From Saxidomus purpurata (taxonomy: Eukaryota; Mollusca; Bivalvia; Venerida; Veneridae): DNA of 64,000 nt. The stretch's first letter is position 1; the number at the start of each line of letters is the position of its first letter. The stretch spans positions 30,901,770 through 30,965,769 of the forward strand of contig JAFMSR010000010.1 of NCBI GenBank assembly GCA_022818135.1. The letters run 5' to 3'. Shown here piece by piece: positions 10,805 through 23,659 of this stretch. The translations under genes and the position numbers were made by a program. The notes under the pieces are model-generated. The model ran no database searches and was not told the origin of the DNA. It saw nothing but the letters and a program-made list of their open reading frames with translations.

Positions 10805-13800
10805 TCAATTAAACACACATAATATATGTTTAACAAACTCGCAGAATTTCCTGCATTCGGTCTTATTTGATATTGTCATAGTCATTGCTTTTCTAAAGGT
10901 AATGATATTTGGTCTAATGTAATAGTCAATTTTAAGTAACTCTTTTCTTTTATTTTTAAAAAAATTACAACGTAAAAGATAATGAAATTCGTCACCTAAT
11001 CCGGAATTACATTTAGTGCATATTCGTTCATTTAAAGGGGTGCGATTACAAGTTCCAGTCTCTATCGGTAACCTGTGACCACGTGTCCTAAATTTGATAA
11101 GGTAAAACAAATATTTTGGTGGAGTGTTTATTAGATAATTTTCAAAACAAAATTCGCTTTTAAACAATTTATAATTCATACATTTGCTTGAGTTAACGAG
11201 TGTTTTGTACCATTCATTGAGAAATAGGTCAGACAGTTTTTGTTGGACGGTGAGCTTTAACCATTTCGCATTAGAGAACTCGTGTGTCGACCATATGCCA
11301 GAAAGGCCACACTCGATAAGAATATTTTTAACATTGTTAAGCCAAGGAAAATGTTTACGATTATTATTTACTTGGTTGAATCGGTTCAATAAAATGCAGT
11401 ATAATTTAAAAAGTAAGCTTTATTGTTGTTGGAGCAATTGTAGTTGCCCAAAAAGATATAATTCGTGTTTTTATGTCAATAATTAAAGGTTTGACACCAG
11501 TTTCTCCGTAAACCATACAATTTGGCGTACTGTTTTTCAATTTTAATATCAATTTCAAAAATTTTAGTTGGACCCTTTCAATAATATCTACATTTCCGTA
11601 TCCCCATATTTCGCAACCATAGAGGAGAATTGGTTTAACTGTTTTTATAAAAAGCTCAATTTGCATATCTATCGGTAGGGCAAGGTCTCTTGATTTTTTA
11701 ACAAGTGAATACATTGCTTTAGTAGCTTGCCGGGCTATTGCACGTTTTGCATTAAGAAATGAACCACTTTTACTAAATAATATGCCCAGATATTTGTAAT
11801 CTTTCGCTATTTCAAGCACTTCATTTTTATATGTAAATCTGTATTGTCTTTTGCCTACCTTTTGAAAAAATAACAACATTAGATTTAGTAATGTTCACTT
11901 TTAACTTCCAGAGATCACAATACTGTTCATAGATATTTAAAGCATTTTGCAAGTCTTCGGCTGACTCTGATAGGATAACAGTGTCGTCAGCATACAAAAA
12001 GTATAAATAACTTAACATAATTCAAAATCGAGTTGTTCGTTTCTTGATTTTTACAGGTAACTCCATTAACTGTTTGGGCAGAATTAAAAAAACTCATGAA
12101 GGTCATTCAAATACAGGGAAAATAAAATTGGGGACAAATTCTCCCCTTGACGCACGCCAATGTTACATATAAAAAGTTAGATTTTTGGCCATTTACCATT
12201 ACACATGACTTTGCATGATCATACATATTTTTAATAACATTTAGAAATTTTCCTTGTACGTTATAAGAAATAAGTTTGCCCCAAAGACCGTCGCGCCAAA
12301 CTGTATCAAAAGCAGCTTTCAGGTCGAGAAATGCACAAAATAAAAGATTTTTTAATATTGCCTAGATATTCTATCAGACATGACAAAACGAACATGTTAT
12401 CTAATGTAGAGTGATGCTTCCTGAAACCTGCTTGGAACTGGTTAATGATATCATTTTTATCCGAAAAAGTTTTTAGTCTAGTATTTAATATTGCCGTAAA
12501 AAGCTTTCCTAGACAGCTAAGAAGTGTAATTGGTCGGTAGTTGGATGGGTCGGTTGGAGAGCCTTTATTTTTATATATAGGTTGTATTACCCCAATTGTC
12601 CAAGATTTTGGTATAACCCCTGTCGTAAAAACAATATTGAAAAGTTTTACATATATATCTTTCATCAAAGGCAACGATATTTTGATATGTTCATTCAAAA
12701 TTTGGTCTAGACCATTGGCTTTATTGTTTTTTAGAGATTTTACAGCAAAATCTATTTCTTCGTAGGAAATCGGTCTATTTAGTTCAGTGTTTAAATTGTT
12801 AAGAATTTCTACAGGTATTTCGTAATTTTCATCGTTTTCATTGTCCAAATTTATGTTTTTAAAATGATTATAAAAGTACATTTAAATCAGCTTCTATGTT
12901 TGATTTTTTCTACCACTTAAAGCTCTCCAGAATTGTTTTGGAGAAGACTTCTTTAATTTTTTAATTCTCAAAATATTCTTACGTTTATACTCTAAGTTTG
13001 TTTTATTAAGTATTTTCTTGTAATGCTTACTCTTTGTATTTAAATTTATTCTGTTTTGATCTGTTTTTCTTAATTTGTATTGAAATTTTGCCCGATGAAA
13101 ATCTCTCCTAGAGTTTTTACATTCTAAATTTAACCATCTAGGTGTATTTCTTTTACTAGAATTGGTAGGAGCTTTTCGATGTAAATAACCAAAACTTGCT
13201 TTTGCACTTTCAATAAAAACATTAGAAATACTGTCTACAAAACCTTCCAAATTTTCAATATTAGCAAAATTATTCCTTTCTATGTCATGTAGAGACTCAT
13301 ACATTTGATTGATTTTGTCTAAGTCAATATTTTCTACAAAAAGAATTTAATTTTTCTGAATTCCAAAGATTGACAGAGTCCACATGGTCACTGACAACAA
13401 TTTTACTAGCTACATTGTTTAAGTTTAGGTTCAGTTTAATAGGGTTGTGAACATCAGAATACAAGGGGCAAAACTCTAAAACTTCTAACAAATTTACATG
13501 TTTAAAAAGAGAATTTGAACATACAATAAAATCAACACAACTTGTACCTCTACATGTTGTTTTGCCTTCTAAGTCACCTTTAGTGCGCCCATTTAGAATA
13601 AAAAAATTGTTAAATTGAACAAAATCAATAAATTTATAACCATAATTATTACAACCTTTATCTAAAGATTTTCTCTCTAGAGAAATATTTGTATTTTTGA
13701 GATGATCAAACTCAGATTGAAATTCATAAAATAAATCATCTAAGTCATTTTCATGTAAAAATTCAAAGTCAGGGCATGTATAGTCCTTTAAATCTTTAAT

Positions 13801-14399
13801 TCGAGAATTCCAATCTCCAATCAGACAAATAGATGAGTACTTATTATTAAAAAGAATCCAATTCATTTTGAATTTCTGTAAAAGGATCTTCAACAGAAAA
13901 ATCAGAATTTTCCGGTGGCACATAAACTACACCGTATAAAAATATCGTTCGTCTTGGTAAATTTCTTAGATAAAACGAACCAAAGAACAAGTTTACTTGG
14001 TGTTTCTATAGTACATACATACGGCTTAAGATAATTTTTTATACCAATACAAAGGCCACCTGAACGCCGTTTCATTATCTCTTTCCTATGCTTAAAAAAT
14101 AGATCAAAATTTTCTAAATTCATTGTACAAAGAGAATCAAGTTTTGTCTCCTGAAATAAAATAATATCAAAATTTTGAACAAAATCGCAAAATTCAGGAC
14201 AAATTTGTTTACTTAGTAAACCACACGTATTCAGTGACAAAATAGAAATACCTTCATATAAGAAGTCACAATTTGATATTGATTGGTTATCTAATAGCGA
14301 GTCATTCGTTCCGCTTTTAACTTCATGGTCAACAATATCGCTGACCGATAAACAATTACACTGTGTAAAACTATAATGTTCTACAGGTAAATCTCCCAA
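10805..14399 (-). pseudogene. LINE ORF2 (endonuclease-reverse transcriptase), frameshifted
   Basis: This product would nick target DNA and copy the LINE RNA. In order on the minus strand: APE endonuclease start (14399-13902; SLNTCGL, LFQETKLD), endonuclease centre and end (13923-13324; IGDWNSR, CVDFIVCS, SDVHNPI), linker (13304-12894), RT fingers (12881-12306; NNKANGLDQ, YRPITLLSC, QAGFRKHHST), an interval 12306-12020 readable only in another frame, RT catalytic YADD (12018-11827), thumb (11879-11406; LLYGCEIWG) and C-terminal domain (11389-10805) with knuckle CTKC-x8-H-x4-C. At least five frame breaks make it non-functional. The canonical SDH of the endonuclease reads SDV-H here. Confidence 0.85.
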
Positions 14400-14405
14400 C
14401 CTGTC

Positions 14406-15884
14406 CTAGAAATTGACATCGGTAGGATCTACTGAACTGACTGTCGTCTGCTGAGGAGGCCCTGCAACAGAATATATGTCAAGAGTTTTAGCAAAAGTTT
14501 GTTCACTTGCAGAATTTTGAAAATTTGAATCAACTTCACAAACACGTTTTACTTGGGTGTCCATGCTATTTTCAAGTGGGGAATTTGCCTTGTGTTTATT
14601 CTGTTGCTCAGTTTGGCGCAGTGGTGCATATCTGTTTGGCGTGGTAAAGTCAACTGATCGCTGCGTCTTGTCCCTAGATCGTTCAAATTCGGCCATGGTT
14701 TTGGTTGGGTGTTGTGCACCAGCTTTTCCGGAATTTGTAGCCCATGCAGCTCTCGAAGTAAATTTTGCATTAGCGGTCGAACCAACCGATTCTGTAACAG
14801 AGTTTGTGTTGGAGTTTGGGTTAACGAAACTCGTATCAAACCACTTCTCGTTATCAGGGTCATAAGTTAATCCATTAACTTTAAGAGTGTCATTCTTAAG
14901 AAATGTTTTATATCCAGGTTTCCCTTTGAATTGTCGCAAAACAGGAAAAAGCTTACGACGCCTCAGCTCGACATCTTGAGGGAAATATTCATTCACAAAG
15001 AATTTGCCTTTCCTGGAATTTAGTTTGACACCTGCCTCGCGAATGCTTTCTTTTTGGTCAGTGTTCGAGAATGTTGCCAGTATCGGACGGGGTTTGTTTG
15101 GTTTATTGTATTTTCCGGGACTCCTGGCAGGGCCTAAACGTGTAGCGTGCGAAATTACAACCTCGCCTGTTTTGATACCATTTTTAAAATTTAGGTCATC
15201 GTCTGTGATGATTTTGTTTTCAATAAAAAATTTTAATAGTTTCAATACAATTTTCATTTGCATTTTCTCGTGATGGTATATGTTCATCAATGCCGTAGAA
15301 AACTAAATTATTCTGTAGTTCTTTGCACCTTATGTCGTTCAGCTGACTTTTGAACTCAAGACTCTGTATTTTCAAATTTGTATTTTTCAAACGAAGATCG
15401 TCAACTTTCGAACTTAATTCTTTGTTCATTTTTTGTAGGTCACATATTGATTTAGAACAAGACTGTTTATGACTACTAAAATCATCAACCATATCACTCA
15501 TAGCTTGGCATGAATCTTCTACAGTGGATAATCTGTTACTTATGTGCTCATTTTCATCCCTTAGTAATTTAAGCTGTAACTTAACATCTGATACATTTTC
15601 TCAATCACTGACAGCTTGTTAATGCCATGTTCAATGTTATTTAGTCTACTACCAAGATTATGAATCATACCAATAAGAATGCTTGAGTTAGGGTCAGCTG
15701 GGGGGTAGGGTGGAAAGTATGGCCGCCATCCAGCTGGTGATGTTGATGATGTTGTTCCGGTGTGTATATTTGGTGGTAACGGTGGTCGTTGTGGGGTTTG
15801 ATGTGCACATGAGTCATTTCCAGGTTTGATTAGATTTTTAATAGCAAAGTCTTTCTTTGAGGATTCAGTGTCAACACTCACCAT
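14406..15884 (-). pseudogene. LINE ORF1 (L1-type RNA-binding protein), frameshifted
   Basis: ORF1 proteins of this type coat the LINE RNA and act as nucleic-acid chaperones. The reading is split into three pieces. 15884-15561 is a proline-rich head that includes the run PPYPPADPNSS. 15501-15220 is a coiled coil of about 60 residues running into the start of an RNA-recognition fold (NNLVFYGI). 15290-14406 holds the rest of that fold and the C-terminal domain (RPILATF, KFFVNEYFPQDV, RRRKLFPVLR), then a polar Ser/Thr/Asn-rich tail. At least two frame changes separate the pieces. The motifs RPI-ATF and YFPQ-VE-RRR match the L1 ORF1 family as I know it. Clade assignment within L1/Tx1-like elements is not secure. 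Confidence 0.75.
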
Positions 15885-16539
15885 ACATGGATATTATAAT
15901 GAAAACAGTCGATAAATGAATAAGCAGAAACATAGAATGGTTTGGATACATGGATCCCTTTAAGACACCCCTTATCAGATAAGATACTGTCTGATCAGGT
16001 GTCTTTAGACTTGACATTTAGTCCAATAAACACACCACACATTTTATTGACATATACAGATAATTGATTTATAGCTTATTTCCTGTTGTTTTTCTTTAAA
16101 GAAATTAGTTATATCCAATAATGAAAATAAGTGTTTTTATTACAATAAAGCATTTACTTCAATAAAGCATTTACTTCAAAATTTTAGATATGACTTATTA
16201 GGCATATTTAGCAAGGTTAAATACCTCAAACGTTTTGTAAAAAATATTTGTTTTTTTTTAAAGAAAATTGAATAGGAATGTGATATATGTTACCATAGGG
16301 ATCCAGACAGACCTATAGTAGGGGTGTTAGCCAATGATAGACTAGCTTCTATTTTTCATTATCAGCTATTTTTCATTATCAGCTACTGTATAGCTGCTAT
16401 TGCAGTAGATAAAAGTTGATAGATAAAAGTTAAGGAAATTGTTCATTTAATTTATGCTAATAAATAGCATCTACGCATACTTAACATGCTGAAGGCCTCA
16501 GGCCCATGACATGTAGATACAAAATAGCATACATGTACA

Positions 16540-16620
16540 ACTTGGGGGGGTTTTTTTGGGGGGGTTTGCTTTTTTTAACAAAACTTCATCCACCAAAAAA
16601 AAACCCCCCTTAAAATCACA
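16540..16620. repeat. G-run and C-run low-complexity block
   Basis: GGGGGGG-T7-GGGGGGG on the plus strand is followed 40 bp later by A9-CCCCCC, so the two halves could pair. It is low complexity; no coding or clear regulatory signal is seen. Confidence 0.5.
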
Positions 16621-16974
16621 TAAAGATATCCCCAATATAACAATGAGATTTTTTATTGTACATTGAAACTATATAAATATATAACAAAACCGCTCTCATA
16701 TTATACAATTTGTAAAATTGTTTTTCAAATCTTTATCTTAATCTCTCGTATTGACAAACGATATTTTATTCTAATAAGTGATTCATTTTAAAATAGCATG
16801 TAAGATATCGTCTGCCGTGTGTCTTAAACAAATCCTTATTCGTCGAATTAATGCAACACTTTTATAGAAAGAACATACAATGCCATTGTATACACGTAGC
16901 TATATATAAACCGATCACAAAATTAATTTTAGTAACTTTTGGTAAATTTGTAAACACATATCTATCGAATTAAA

Positions 16975-17410
16975 AAAAAATAGGTCATTCAATAATGATT
17001 TATTTAAGTTAGCGTGTAAAAAATAGCTTACAATGTATCAAAAAAGACAATAATGTTTCGTTGCAAATATACAATAAGTTTGTGAATAGAACAATATAAT
17101 GACATTATTATAGTTTATCTTTTACCAATCACTACACAAATTTATGGTAAACTCCTAACAAATTTTTCATTTGTATTTTTTAAGTTAAGTGTTGGAAATA
17201 TAGCTTACATTGTATCATAAAATACTCATTTTCTATGCAGAACTACAAGAAGTTTCATGAATACAACGATGTACTGACATTGTTAAGGTTTGCAATATAC
17301 AATGTACTTTCTCCTTTGCAAAAATACAACAAATTTGTGAATAGAGCAATACAATGACATTGTTAGCATTTATAAACACTACAATTTATAATAAACCCCT
17401 TTGTAAATTT
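16975..17410. repeat. AT-rich diverged tandem units
   Basis: TTGTGAATAGAACAATATAATGACATT near 17082 recurs as TTGTGAATAGAGCAATACAATGACATT near 17335, with a weaker version near 17251. GCTTACA-TGTATCA is at 17026 and 17208. The block sits just 3' of the minus-strand LINE remnant at 17465 and may be its 3' untranslated region. Confidence 0.45.
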
Positions 17411-17464
17411 TTTACAAACATTTACCAAATATCATATAACAGCAAGAGATGCCATTCTAACAAG

Positions 17465-20455
17465 GATTTACTTTTTTTGGTTAGCATGGTAGATAAAGTT
17501 TGCAACATTTCTTATAAGAGTTTCATTTTTCGATGCAAATAATACAGCAAATTTATTCATAGATGGCACACTATATTTCAAAGGAATATTTTTTTTTCTT
17601 AAATCATCATAAACTGGACATTTTAATATATAATGCAATTCATCTCCCACTTCAATCCCACATAGTTCTGTTTTCTCTTGGCATACTTGTATACCTTCCT
17701 TTTTCAATTTCAAGGCCATGTACACCAGTCCTGAACTGAGCCAACGCATGGCGATACTCTCTTACCATCAAACAGACTAACTAAACGTCATGTTCTACTT
17801 AAGTTTTAAACATCTTGTAAAAATTAAGTTTGGGCGAACTATCCACCGTGTATTTCCAGTGCGGAAAATACTGATCCTTTAAACGACATTGTAAAGAATT
17901 AGTAAAACTTGGTTGACTTAAAACTGCCTGTTCATTCTATATATAGCCAAATCCATTTCTACTAAGAATGTCCCTGACTTTGGTAACCCAGTTTATATTT
18001 CCGATTCTATCAAAGTGACATTGCATTAAATAACATTTCTTTACATATTTAGTGTCAGGCATCTTGATGATTTTTAGCCAATACTTTATCACGCGTTTTG
18101 TAGTTTCAATTCATAACGGTAGCCTTCCACAATCTCCAAGAACTGCTGCATTTCAGGCAATTGAAGCCACAAACATATAACGTTTACATGCGCATTTGTG
18201 CACAAGTTCTGTTTTATCTCTTGGCTCAAACCCCCATATTTCCGAACCATATAGTAATATTTGTAGAATTTTACTTTCAAAAAGTTTGAAATATATTGAC
18301 TTCGGCATTTTTCCACATTTATAAAGAGATTCGAGTATTGTTTCCCTTTGGCAGCGATTTCAGATGACATTATATTAAAGGACAAACTCATACTCAAAGT
18401 GACACCGACATAAGTACTAAATAAGTTTACACAATTAAGCTGAATACCATCGTAATACCATTTCTCTTTACTTGATAGACGACCACCATTTTTAAAAGCC
18501 ATGCCCTTACTTTTATCAACATTTACTCTCAAACAACTATTTTTACAAAGCTGGTGGAGTAGATCCAGTTGACGTTGTAAACCAATAACTGTATCCGATA
18601 TAAGCGCAACGTCGTCTGCAAATATTAGTATTATTAGTTTCTTATATGAGCACGAGGTTCAGATCGAAATATCCGTCACTGAGGGTAACTGTTTTAGCGG
18701 GAACGAGGCTCTGCCGAGTTCCCGCGAAACAGTTACCCGAAGTGACGGATATTTCCATCTGAACCAAGTATCTCATGGAAGAAACTTTTTCTTGCATACC
18801 GTCTTGCACTTTGAAATAGATATTTAAAAACAAACTTACCGAAATGATGCATTTTGATATAAAAACAAACATTCTTTAGATGTTATGTATGGGAAAGTGA
18901 CGTCAGATTGTTTATAACGTGACGTCACATTGTTTATAACGTTACGTCACAAGTAAGCACGTAAGTCGTCTTACACGGGGGGGTGTAAGATGAGATTTTC
19001 CAGCACTGGTAAAAACTGCAGATATCCCCATCTGGTATGCAAGAAAATAATTTCTGTAATGTCCGGGAACAACTGAATACCCTTCATGTTACTGGACTGC
19101 AATAATTCAGCTAGTTCATTTATAAAGACAGTAAAAAGGATCGGTGATGCCATGCAGTCCTGTATATATACTGCAGGCTCTTATTTCTAAGTATCTTTCA
19201 AAAGAGGGTGGAAAATTATACGTGGTATTTATAGACTTCAATACTGCATTTCACACTTTTCAAAATTTCCTCGTCTGTAATACCAGAATTGAAAATGAGA
19301 TTCTTTAGCTCATCTAAATTTACCTCGTCCTCTGTTACGACAACGTTATCAAGTTCGTTATCCGTGCCAGGGCTAAAGAGATTTTCAAAATGTCACTTCC
19401 AGTCTTCAATTGAGATATTATTTTGAACAGACTGAATTTAACTTAAACATTTTAATTTCTTCCAAAACGGCTTTGGGTTATGTGCAGACTCTATCAAGTA
19501 ATCCAATCTTTTATTGTAATACGCAGTCTTCTTCGTTTTACACATATTCTTGAACTCATATCGAGCCAATTTACAATAGGTTAGACTTTGCTCCGAGCGT
19601 TACTTCCTGTACAGCCGTAGATTGATATGTTTACGATGTTTTAACTTCAAACATTATCTGTCGAACCAAGGAGTTGTTGTGATGCATGTGGTGTTTTAGA
19701 AACTGTATAACAGCTTAGACTATCTGTGAGGATATCTGTTAGTTTTAACATATATCATTTACTTCGCTACACTCGTGTGCAATCAGGGCTATTAGTTCAT
19801 GTGTTTTAGCATTAGAAAAGTTATTTCTCACTGACTCGACGAAGTCTGTCCTAGTTTGACCTTCAAGATTATATGATACTTTTGGTTGCGTAGGTCGTGC
19901 TATATTTGGTTGTAAATGGTTACTAGAACGTCAAATTGATACTTCAACTGGGAAGTGATACGACTCTATTCTATCGCCAATTTTGATGTTTATATTCTGT
20001 AGAACTTCCCATGGACATATAAAGTAGTCTATAACACTATTTCCCATCGGACCGACGAAGGTAAATTCACTGATGTTTTTATCAGGAGTCGCAAGTCCAT
20101 TTGCGATGAGTAATGAGTAAGCCTTGCAGAAGTTCAATAACTTTTCCCCAGATTTGTTGTACTGTCTGTCACAGGATAATCTAAGTAGGTATTTGTCATT
20201 TAGGACATCACTGTACTGTTAAAGGTCGGGGGGTAAATTTTCCGCCTTAATGTAATCAAGATTGACGGCTGTTCTCGCGTTAAAATCACCATACAAACAA
20301 ATAAGGTACTCGTTCAATTTAATGTCTAGATCATGAAGTGCATCTTCAAAGAGATCCATCCCTTTATTATGCTCGTATTTGTAAGAGGGTGATGACTCAG
20401 GTGGGAGATGTGTGATACATAAAAGTATACCCTTTTCTGTACTTAACAAAGACTC
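17465..20455 (-). pseudogene. Second LINE remnant (endonuclease-RT), scrambled
   Basis: Minus-strand pieces in order: endonuclease middle (20449-20219; LYGDFNART), endonuclease end (20137-19931; FTFVGPMGNSVIDYF, then FPVEV in place of DHFPV), linker (about 19560-19400), RT start (about 19330-19260; GITDEEI), RT (19153 down; MASPILFTVFINEL), catalytic FADD in the stretch 18640-18600, thumb (18532-18089; VRKYGG), and a C-terminal knuckle (17749-17468; CGIEVGDELHYILKC). The 5' end is missing. A ~350-bp hairpin block is inserted at 18641-18990, and 19160-19255 is inverted. Its knuckle and catalytic box differ from the 10.5-16 kb LINE, so it is a different family. No RNase H is seen. Confidence 0.8.
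18641..18990. mobile_element. Hairpin-bearing insertion inside the second LINE
   Basis: 18641-18783 is an imperfect palindrome with ~70-bp arms (GAAATATCCGTCACT, GGGTAACTGTTT and GCGGGAAC, each present in both orientations). It is followed by AT-rich sequence with repeated TTTATAACGTGACGTCACA and ends near the small hairpin GTCTTACAC-G6-GTGTAAGAT. It splits the RT domain between the PQG-like box and FADD. Confidence 0.6.
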
Positions 20456-22300
20456 TTATCAAATCTTAGATACAATTGAACTTAAAACATTTCACATATT
20501 TACGTAAATGTCAGTGTCAATGTAATACCATATTTACAAACCCAATGCTAATATGATCTGTTGCCAAAAACTGTTGCAAAATTTTAGACCGTCGTAAATT
20601 GTATTTGTGTAAATAATCTTATATAATATTTAGATGTTTAACAACATAAGATTAGTTTTAATCATTTTGAAATGCCATGATGGTAAAGTTCTTTGGGAGG
20701 TAGGTATTAATCAGTGACTCAGGTTGCACCAGATCTGATCCGAAGTAATATCCGTTCTCTTAAAATGTGTTTTAATTAATGCACATTTGTGATGTTTTTC
20801 TGTTGTCAAAGTTTATATGAATTCTTTTTGAGCAGTTTTTAGGCTTAAACTAGTCAGGATTAATGCCAGCTTCGCAAATTTTATTCTTGTATATAAATGG
20901 TTTTTAGTACCAACTGTGATGCTAAATGCGTATCACTTTTAGAGTACTGGTTATGAAAAGGTTTTTAGTATATAATAGATATCGTCGATACATATCTGTG
21001 ATGGTCATTTATAAGTCTGAAAAGACTGACTGCGTACAAAAGTTTTATGTCTTTGTATACAAATGCATTGTATGTATGTATGCAGATTTGACTCTAAATA
21101 AATAAATACATATCAACTTTTACCTACTGTAATAGTAGCTTATGGAAAACAGAAGCTAGTCCACCATAGTTTGAAAACACCAGTCTGCCTGGACCCCTGA
21201 GACCACATATCTTATATCTTTAAATACATTGTATAAAGAAACACAGTTGTTATTATATTAAGAGCGTTGTTCTTAATTTTAAGTTACGGGGAATTTTGAA
21301 TAAGGATCAAGTGGTTGAGTTCTTTTAATTAGTTTCAAGTAAGACGCTATGCAAATTATGACAATCCTTTATTTCATTTAAACATCAGTTCAATTATTCA
21401 CTAAGAATATCACATAGATTTCCCCAAAGTCCAGATATGGCTTTTTTAGTCACAAAGAATCAGGAATGTCCAGTTTTTCACTAAGAACACAGAGTTTAGA
21501 TCACAGAGTAAGTTAAATAATTTAAATATTTTTTAATTTGAATTTCTGAGGTTTATGTATTTCTGTGAGATTAGATCTGTCACATAGGAAGTTATTAACA
21601 CATTTTACAATAAAATTTAACAATAAATCAAACAAAATCGAAGATTTAACTTCAAAGTGATTGCATGGCAGCCTCGATAAGCCTTGAGCTAGTAAAGTCA
21701 TTGTTTGAGAATGGTGCCCAATCAGTGATGTAAATAAAAAGGTTTCATAATTAATACCTGACCAATTAAACTATTTCCTTGAGCAGAAATGGTATACGGC
21801 TTTGAGTTACTTAACACCATCTGAAAAGATTTGACATTTAGCAAAAAGTACAAGTTTGAATAAATGAATTTTTCTTTAAATATTGAATTAAAATGCATAA
21901 AACAAAACCTAAAATACTACATAGAAAATCTACTGTAAATTCTGAACATTTTGATACCAAAACCGACATACATGTGTATTTGTTAAACAAAAACCATTTC
22001 TTAATTTTGAACAATTTGACTCCAAAATTCTCATCATAATATTTGTATTATCTGTACCGATACTTGTTTGATGTTATAACGGTAAGAGTAACTTCCCTAT
22101 CTTTCACGTTACAAGAAAAGATTAATTTTCACTTAATACTTGAGGACAGGTCCATTGTTAACAATGGCCCTGTAATTCGCATAAATGAGAACGGTTTAAA
22201 ACGGCACGTGAATCTTCCCTTTAACACACGTTTTTCCTCCTGTTAAAACACTGGCAAAATGGGCAAAACAGCACATTTTATGCTAGAATTTATATTATAG
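20456..22300. other. Remainder of copy 1 intron 7, no gene seen
   Basis: AT-rich DNA between the LINE remnant and Wntless exon 8. Apart from the inverted-repeat arm at 21110-21200 I see no recognisable element and no splice-bounded coding segment. Confidence 0.4.
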
Positions 22301-23659
22301 GTCCTCTAGAATGGCTTACATTAGCTTTCAACATGCCATACATGTTACTGATAACTGACATCAGACAAGTAGGATTCTACGCCATGTTGTTTAGTTTCTG
22401 GATCATATTTACTGGAGAACATATGGTAAGTTTGTTGTAAACTATGTTTACATTTTGCTTTTGATGAATTGTTTGCAGTATAATTCGGTATGTTTTGTGC
22501 AAATATACATAAGTAGTTTAGACCAATTTGCAGTAAGAAATATTTTAACATACATTCTAGGACCAGACAGAAAGAAACAGACTGGTTCTATACTGGAAAC
22601 ATCTACTGCCTGTTGTGATTGGCTGCTTCTTTCTGCTGCTTTTTGAAGTCTCTGAAAGGTAACCAGTCTTATTTTCTCTTTGAATCCCAACAGCAACCCT
22701 TTGAATCTAAAAGGCAATGTAAGTTGAAAGCAGAAGAGTATATAATTCTGTCCCATTAGATAAAAGATGCTGTATCAGTGGTGTATGTCATTTTTAGATT
22801 TGTTACGGCTTTATTTATTACAACTTTTGACTATAAAAAACCTTTTCCTGTCCAGTGGTACTTCAGTAGTTAGTGGTATAATTGATTTCTAATATTAATT
22901 AACTGGCAAAATACTCAGACGTTTTGCAGGTGTAAATGTGCGTTGGTAAGGCCTGGAAACGATAACAAGCTGTTTCTGCAGTCAGTAACACAATGAATTT
23001 GAATGAAAGTCATATTGAAGTAGTTTACAAAATTTTGTTTATACATGCACATAGAGATGAATATTAGAAGACACAGTATATTGTACAGGTCCTGAACAAT
23101 TCATTTGCTTCTGAGGAAATTACGCTATTGCCTGGCTTTTTCTTGTTTCAAAAATATGTTTCCACTTTTTCGCCAAAGCAGTTGTATGTAACATGGTTGG
23201 CTTAAATTTTGTATGACCTATTCCAAATGACTTTCAATACTCTACTGAATATGTTGCCATGGCAGATTCAGCGGATGTCACATGTTGTATTAATTTGTAA
23301 AAATGTAATTATCAAAAGTCTGACATTCAGAAATATGCAATATTTGACGAAATACTACAATCTTTTTGTTCCAGAGGTATACAGTTAGCCAACCCATTCT
23401 TCAGTTTCTGTGTGACTGGAGTGGGATCGAAACTGGCTGTATCCTTGACATACATTTTAGTCGGGTTTATATTACGCTGCTGGGCATTCTGAACTTCACA
23501 GTCTTGTCATTTACTGTCAGTATTATATAAGTTACTAGTTTCCCACATTTATTTCTGTGCAAATGAAGTTTGAAGTTCTATGTAGAAGTCATCTTAGTTC
23601 ATTTGATGTCATAGACAGAAACCTGTCTTATTTTTAAGAAGGCCTATTTATAAGAATAC

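Larger units (their letters stand above)
10550..15995 (-). mobile_element. Nearly full-length two-ORF LINE in copy 1 intron 7, inactive
   Basis: On the minus strand it runs from a 5' leader (about 15995-15885) through ORF1, ORF2 and a 3' tail ending in a TGAATAAAGATATT motif near 10555-10575. ORF1 is of the L1 type (coiled coil plus RNA-binding domain). ORF2 has an APE endonuclease, reverse transcriptase and a C-terminal zinc knuckle, with no RNase H. Both ORFs carry several frameshifts. It lies antisense to Wntless copy 1, and copy 2 lacks it. Confidence 0.85.
16297..21200. mobile_element. Possible DNA element bounded by diverged inverted repeats, LINE nested inside
   Basis: 16297-16440 (GATCCAGACAGACC, GACTAGCTTCTATTTT, CAGTAGATAAAAGTTGATA) is matched in inverted form at about 21110-21200 (GGTCCAGGCAGACTGG, GACTAGCTTCTGTTTT, CAGTAGGTAAAAGTTGATA on the minus strand). 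Identity is roughly 70-75 % by eye. The LINE remnant at 17.5-20.5 kb lies between. Superfamily and target duplication are not determined. Confidence 0.4.

Noticed and set aside
10805..15884. Host gene inside Wntless intron 7
   Set aside because: All protein-like pieces belong to LINE ORF1 and ORF2 families and are frameshifted.
22448..22756. 102-codon minus-strand frame, similar to 55063-55344
   Set aside because: It runs antisense over Wntless exon 9 and its intron; the likeness between units follows from exon conservation.
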